From the NCBI GenBank assembly GCA_034509425.1, contig JAVTVJ010000831.1, positions 124,001-188,000 of the forward strand: DNA of 64,000 nt. Reading direction: 5' to 3'. The DNA is from Eopsaltria australis. Lineage: Eukaryota; Chordata; Aves; Passeriformes; Petroicidae. A model generated the notes under the pieces. The model did no database searches. It was given only the letters and a program-made list of their open reading frames with translations, and was not told where the DNA came from. The position numbers and the translations under genes were made by a program. Shown one piece after another: positions 59,932 to 64,000 of the stretch (its first letter is position 1; the number at the start of each line of letters is the position of its first letter).

Positions 59932-61899
59932 AAGTGGACCATGCCCTCTGCTAAGGAGAAATGGCATATTGTATGGAATATCACTTTTGGTGAGTTAGAT
60001 TCTGATGTCCCGGTTATCTCGCCTACCAACTTCTCCAATCCCAGCCTGCTGGTGAAGGGGGCAATGTTGGTGAGACAGTGCTGATGCTGTGCCAGCACTG
60101 CTCAGCAGTAGCCAAAACGCTGATGTGTTATCAACACCTTTCCAGCTACTAATACAAAGAACAGCACTATGTGGGCTCTTGTGGGGTAAATCTTAAACTT
60201 AATCTCAACCAGACCCAATTCACACCTTCTGTCCCAAAATCTTAGGATAAATTACTACTCTTACATTCTTCCTACACTGAGTTGAGTTCATCAGCTCTCT
60301 TTTGGTATGACTGTCATTCTTTTTTGGGACATAGAGGATACTGCTCAGACTTTTACAGAATCAGCAAGGCTCATTTACCTATTGCATTACAAGAAGCATG
60401 GATTTAAATGAATTTTTGACACTGAAAACTTTTTCTAATTTTTATTAAAACTAACACTGCCTGATAACTGTGTCTGGTTTCTGCAGTACATGAACATGAC
60501 TAGCAGCTATTTTTTAATTTTAGAAGTGAGTGGAAAATATAAAAAAAAATTCCACTCTTCTTTATGAAAAACAGCTGGAATGTTTGTAGAATTTAATCTG
60601 TCACTGTGAAAATGTTAAGACCTTGGCTCACTGTAAATGTGGCAAACCTCCAGAAGCCAACATGCTCTTTGGAGGTGAACCCTTCAAGCTTAACTCCTTG
60701 GTATTGATTGTGGCATTGTCTTGTCAGCATGAACATCCAGTATTCAATGCAAGCAATATTTCTCATTAAGTTGTATAGACTACGGACAGAATAAACTTAA
60801 ACAAATGTGCAGTGTCAGAGCACAGGCAAAGTGCCGCACCTAGTTTTAATAAATTGAAAACAATCCAGCTGATAATATTCCCTAATTTTACCTTTCACTT
60901 GGTTTATGTTTTATTCCATCCAGCATTCCTCCTTTTATCATCACTTTAACTTCTGCTTTTGTGTTCTTTCTTTCCCAAGTGAGTGGCTTCATAGAAGACT
61001 ACTTCACTGAATTCAGCTATAAACCTCTAATTGGCAGCAATGGACCAGTATCAAGCTCATCTCCAGCAAAGTAAAATTTTTATTGCTATTGCTCTTGTGA
61101 GGAAAATAATCCATGAACACCAGAGGTTTATGTCCAAAAAGGAGACAGCAGAGTCCTGTAACTTCACATAAAAGGAGAGGCCATGGGGCATTTCCCCTGG
61201 GGTCTCTCAAATTGTGGAGGACATAGCCTCTTTTTTCTTTTTTTATCCTGCTTCCCGGACCTCAGGCCCTGCTCTCGTTCCCCATTGGCTGAGGTATTCA
61301 AGAGGTACAGACTTCCTGGAATCGCCTAATGCCCAAGACCCTCCTTTCCCAATGTATAAACCCTTCCCCCCCCCCTTGTCTTTCCCAGAATGGTCCTTCT
61401 TGGTTCCTTTCATATTCCAATATTCAGTTTTATTTATCAGTAGACCTGTGGTTTGTTTGTAAATGTAAATTTCAATGGAATTCTCCCCATTGTTTCTTTT
61501 ATCTCTGGGTGCCAGCCTTATCTCTCAGACACTGTTTGTGAAGACAAGTTTCTTCATTCCTTTCAACCCCTCCCCTTTAATTTTAATAATTGTCTTTGCA
61601 AACTTTATTTATCATTGACTTAGTTTTCTATTCCTGGGTCCTTTTTGGTTTTGCCATTATTTCCAGTGATATATTTGGATCTGTAGGCATGGCTACTACC
61701 TGCATCCCTTTGATTACATGTCGAATTAGTTGTATTAAGTCAGGGATCATGTATGGTAAAAAAAAGATGGGAGTTGTTATAGCACATAAGAGGAAAAAAG
61801 CATTTGTTTATCCCATAGTCTACTAGGTAACCACAAAAACATATTCCAGTCTCCTCTTTTTCACGTTTGGACTGGTACATGGGCTAACTTTATTATTCT
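59932..61899. other. Spacer, possible repeat fragment at its left end
   Basis: 60070-60240 (GTGCTGATGCTGTGCCAGCA and the sequence after it) looks like a dispersed repeat fragment I cannot name. Elsewhere there are pyrimidine-rich stretches (61236-61400) and nothing I can call. Confidence 0.4.
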
Positions 61900-61904
61900 T
61901 TTCG

Positions 61905-63641
61905 TGTCATAAGGTAATTGATATTAAAAATTCCCGGTGTAGAAAAGGAGGTGGAGTCGGAAATGAGGTAGCCAGCATAAACTCCGCCTACCAAAAAAAC
62001 CTCATAAAACCAAGACAGCACCTGAAGAAGCTCTCTTTGAGGCTTCCGGTTTGCAGAAGAAAGATGCTGCTCTCCTCCCCTCCGCACCAACTGGGTAAGG
62101 TCTCTCCCAGACCACATGGTCTGGGAACTACTAGCCCACATGGTGTGGGGGGGAGGGGGAGGGGGAGGGGAGAGAGAGAGAGAAAACTCAAGCTGCTTCA
62201 TCTTGCTGTTCTTGGCTAAAGAACTTTGTCAGCTCTGTTTGCCTAGCCTGGGCCAGGCTCGTTTCTCCCCCCTCTCTGCGGCACAGCCCAGCGAGAAGAG
62301 GGTTTGGGGTCGGGCCCCGTGAACCTCGGGAGCGCCCCGCCCGGTCAGCTCCGCAGCAAACTCAGCACGGGAGAGAGACAGAGGGAGCTCAGACTGAGCC
62401 CCTCCCACAGCTCGGCTGTGGCTTCGTTTACTCCTTACAACTCTGCGTGGGAGGGACAAAGGACTTGAATTAAGCCTCTCCTGCAGCTTGGGTACAGCTC
62501 CTGCCGGGCGGCCCCCACGCACACTTCGGCACGGAAGGGGGCTTGAACCAGCCCCTTGCAGCACGGACGCGGTCCCGCCGGACCCTTGCGATTTAAACGC
62601 GGCTTAGATGGGAGCCAGCATGGACAGGTTCTTTTCCTTCAGTTCAGGCACAGACTTAACAACACTCAAACCACGCGGGCAAAAGCCACGTGACCAGCAC
62701 CCAGCCAAAAGACAAATTAACTGTTTCTTTCTAATATCAGAATAAGACTTTAAAAACATTCATTTCTCCTTCTCACACAGAAAGAGCATAAAAATAAAGG
62801 CACCTACAAAAAGTACAACATAGAGACTTTAAGTTAATGACTATAACTAAGTTTATTTTTCAAAGAAGGAAGAGATGAGGAGTGCTTTAATGCTGAAAGT
62901 TCTTTTGTAAAAAACATGTTGATAAAGTTAGCTGTAATATACCCTGTAATATATGAATAATGGTCTAAAAGAGGTGAGAAAAAGGGAATGTAATGTTTTA
63001 AGTTATAAGCAGTAGACTGAGACTTTTGTGTATTAAGATTTTTCTTTCCTCGCCCCAGGAAAACAGTAGAAGAAAACTTGTGTTGCTGATGATAAAGTAA
63101 GGGGATGCCGTCACTGTAATAGAAACATTTGCTCTCAAAAAGAACACCTCAATGACCATCATATGTCCATTGGTGTGGCCCTGGGAAAGCTACTGAAATG
63201 GCATGGGGTCTAGAAAAGCAAATACCTCTCTTCAAAGAGAGAATCGCTTACTAGAAAGCTAATAACCACAGAAACTGTGTTCCTATGGGAGTCAACATGA
63301 TAAAACAAAAGAAAGCTTCTCTATATATATAAATTAAGAAAACTGTTTTGTTCCAGAGGTGGTGGATTAACTATAAGTTGAAGTGTTACCTTTCGTATGG
63401 TCAACAAGAAAGAAAATAAGAAAGGTGGGGAGGGGAAAAGAGTGTTCTAAAGAATTTAGTGTTGATGCCTAATTATTATTCCCATTTTAAGTCTGTTAAT
63501 AAAATTCCTTTTTGTATTCCTTAAAGTATAAGCCTGCTTTGCCTACTGTTAATCCTTATCTCACAACAAAATCAAATAATCTAAACTACAAAATTAATCT
63601 TCATACCTAATTTTGGTCCCCAAACCTCATAAACCGCAACA
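61905..63641 (+). mobile_element. Solo LTR-C, copy 3 (1737 bp), plus orientation
   Basis: TGTCATAAGG...AACCGCAACA, flanked by TTTCG (61900-61904) and TTTTG (63642-63646), a 5-bp TSD with one transition. It includes a GGGGGA tract at about 62144-62170 and matches copy 1 end to end in reverse. Confidence 0.9.
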
Positions 63642-63646
63642 TTTTG

Positions 63647-64000
63647 TTACTTATTTCACCACTTTTCCGTTGTCAACTATTTGCAAACAGCAGTTAGAGT
63701 CATTTAATTTGCCACATACTCCCTCTTCTGCTAATAGATAAACTTAAAGTCTACTTACAAACACCTTCTTTTTAATGTATACACCTCTTGTTCTTTTTAG
63801 ATAATAAATGTTTCTTTCAGAAGAATGAGGTCGCTATGGACTTCTTTCTTTACCTCACAATTCCATTTTATTATGGACTTTACTCAGGGTGCTGACTCAC
63901 TATTCAGGTTTGACTGGGTTGGCCATTTGCGGCCAGTTTTCAGATCTTCCTGACCCTCCCTTAGACTTAAAAATTGCTAAGGCTAAAGGTTTTGTTACTT
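63647..64000. other. AT-rich flank
   Basis: Nothing recognised to the window edge. Confidence 0.5.

Overview
This window looks like avian, probably passerine, nuclear DNA. It carries no recognisable host gene, and by my tally about 60% of it is endogenous retrovirus (ERV) sequence in nested layers. The rest is AT-rich sequence with short simple repeats. Density this high, with no gene, is typical of a sex-specific (W) or pericentromeric region, but that placement is inference. LTR family letters (A-J) are mine. Most insertions were confirmed by TG...CA ends plus target-site duplications (TSDs) read directly from the sequence.

Layout. (1) 1-6465: ERVL-like provirus E1 on the minus strand (gag, pro-pol, 5' LTR-A). 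It sits inside an older LTR-B and is itself split at position 593 by another LTR-B. (2) 8874-16509: complete but dead ERVL-like provirus E2, minus strand, paired 535-bp LTRs, 5-bp TSD CCTTC, gag split by a solo LTR-B. (3) 16515-23192: unannotatable AT-rich DNA. (4) 23197-31024: gammaretrovirus-like (class I) provirus E3, minus strand, paired 457-bp LTRs, 4-bp TSD GTGT, near-intact gag-pro-pol and internally deleted env. (5) 31469-37947: ERVK-like LTRs and a deleted betaretrovirus-like provirus E4 (6-bp TSD GAAATC), with two LTR-H solo insertions. (6) 38194-63641: solo LTRs of families A, C, D, E, F, I and J, several nested inside one another.

Gene content is viral only. E1 and E2 encode Gag and Pro-Pol and no Env: in E2, pol runs to within about 90 bases of the 3' LTR. 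Their Gag is unusual, because an N-terminal block of four or five hydrophobic segments with a conserved glycosylation sequon is fused in frame to the Gag core. In both, Gag and Pro-Pol share one frame separated by an amber codon inside a hairpin. E2 shows a strong sense-strand G-to-A bias: eleven Trp codons present in E1 are stops. E3 has Gag and Pol fused without a stop at the boundary, a large in-frame minisatellite in Gag, and a tRNA-like segment in its leader.

Every coding region listed is a viral fossil. I see frameshifts, stops, deletions or insertions in all of them except the E1 gag frame, which is open from its first ATG to the amber codon.
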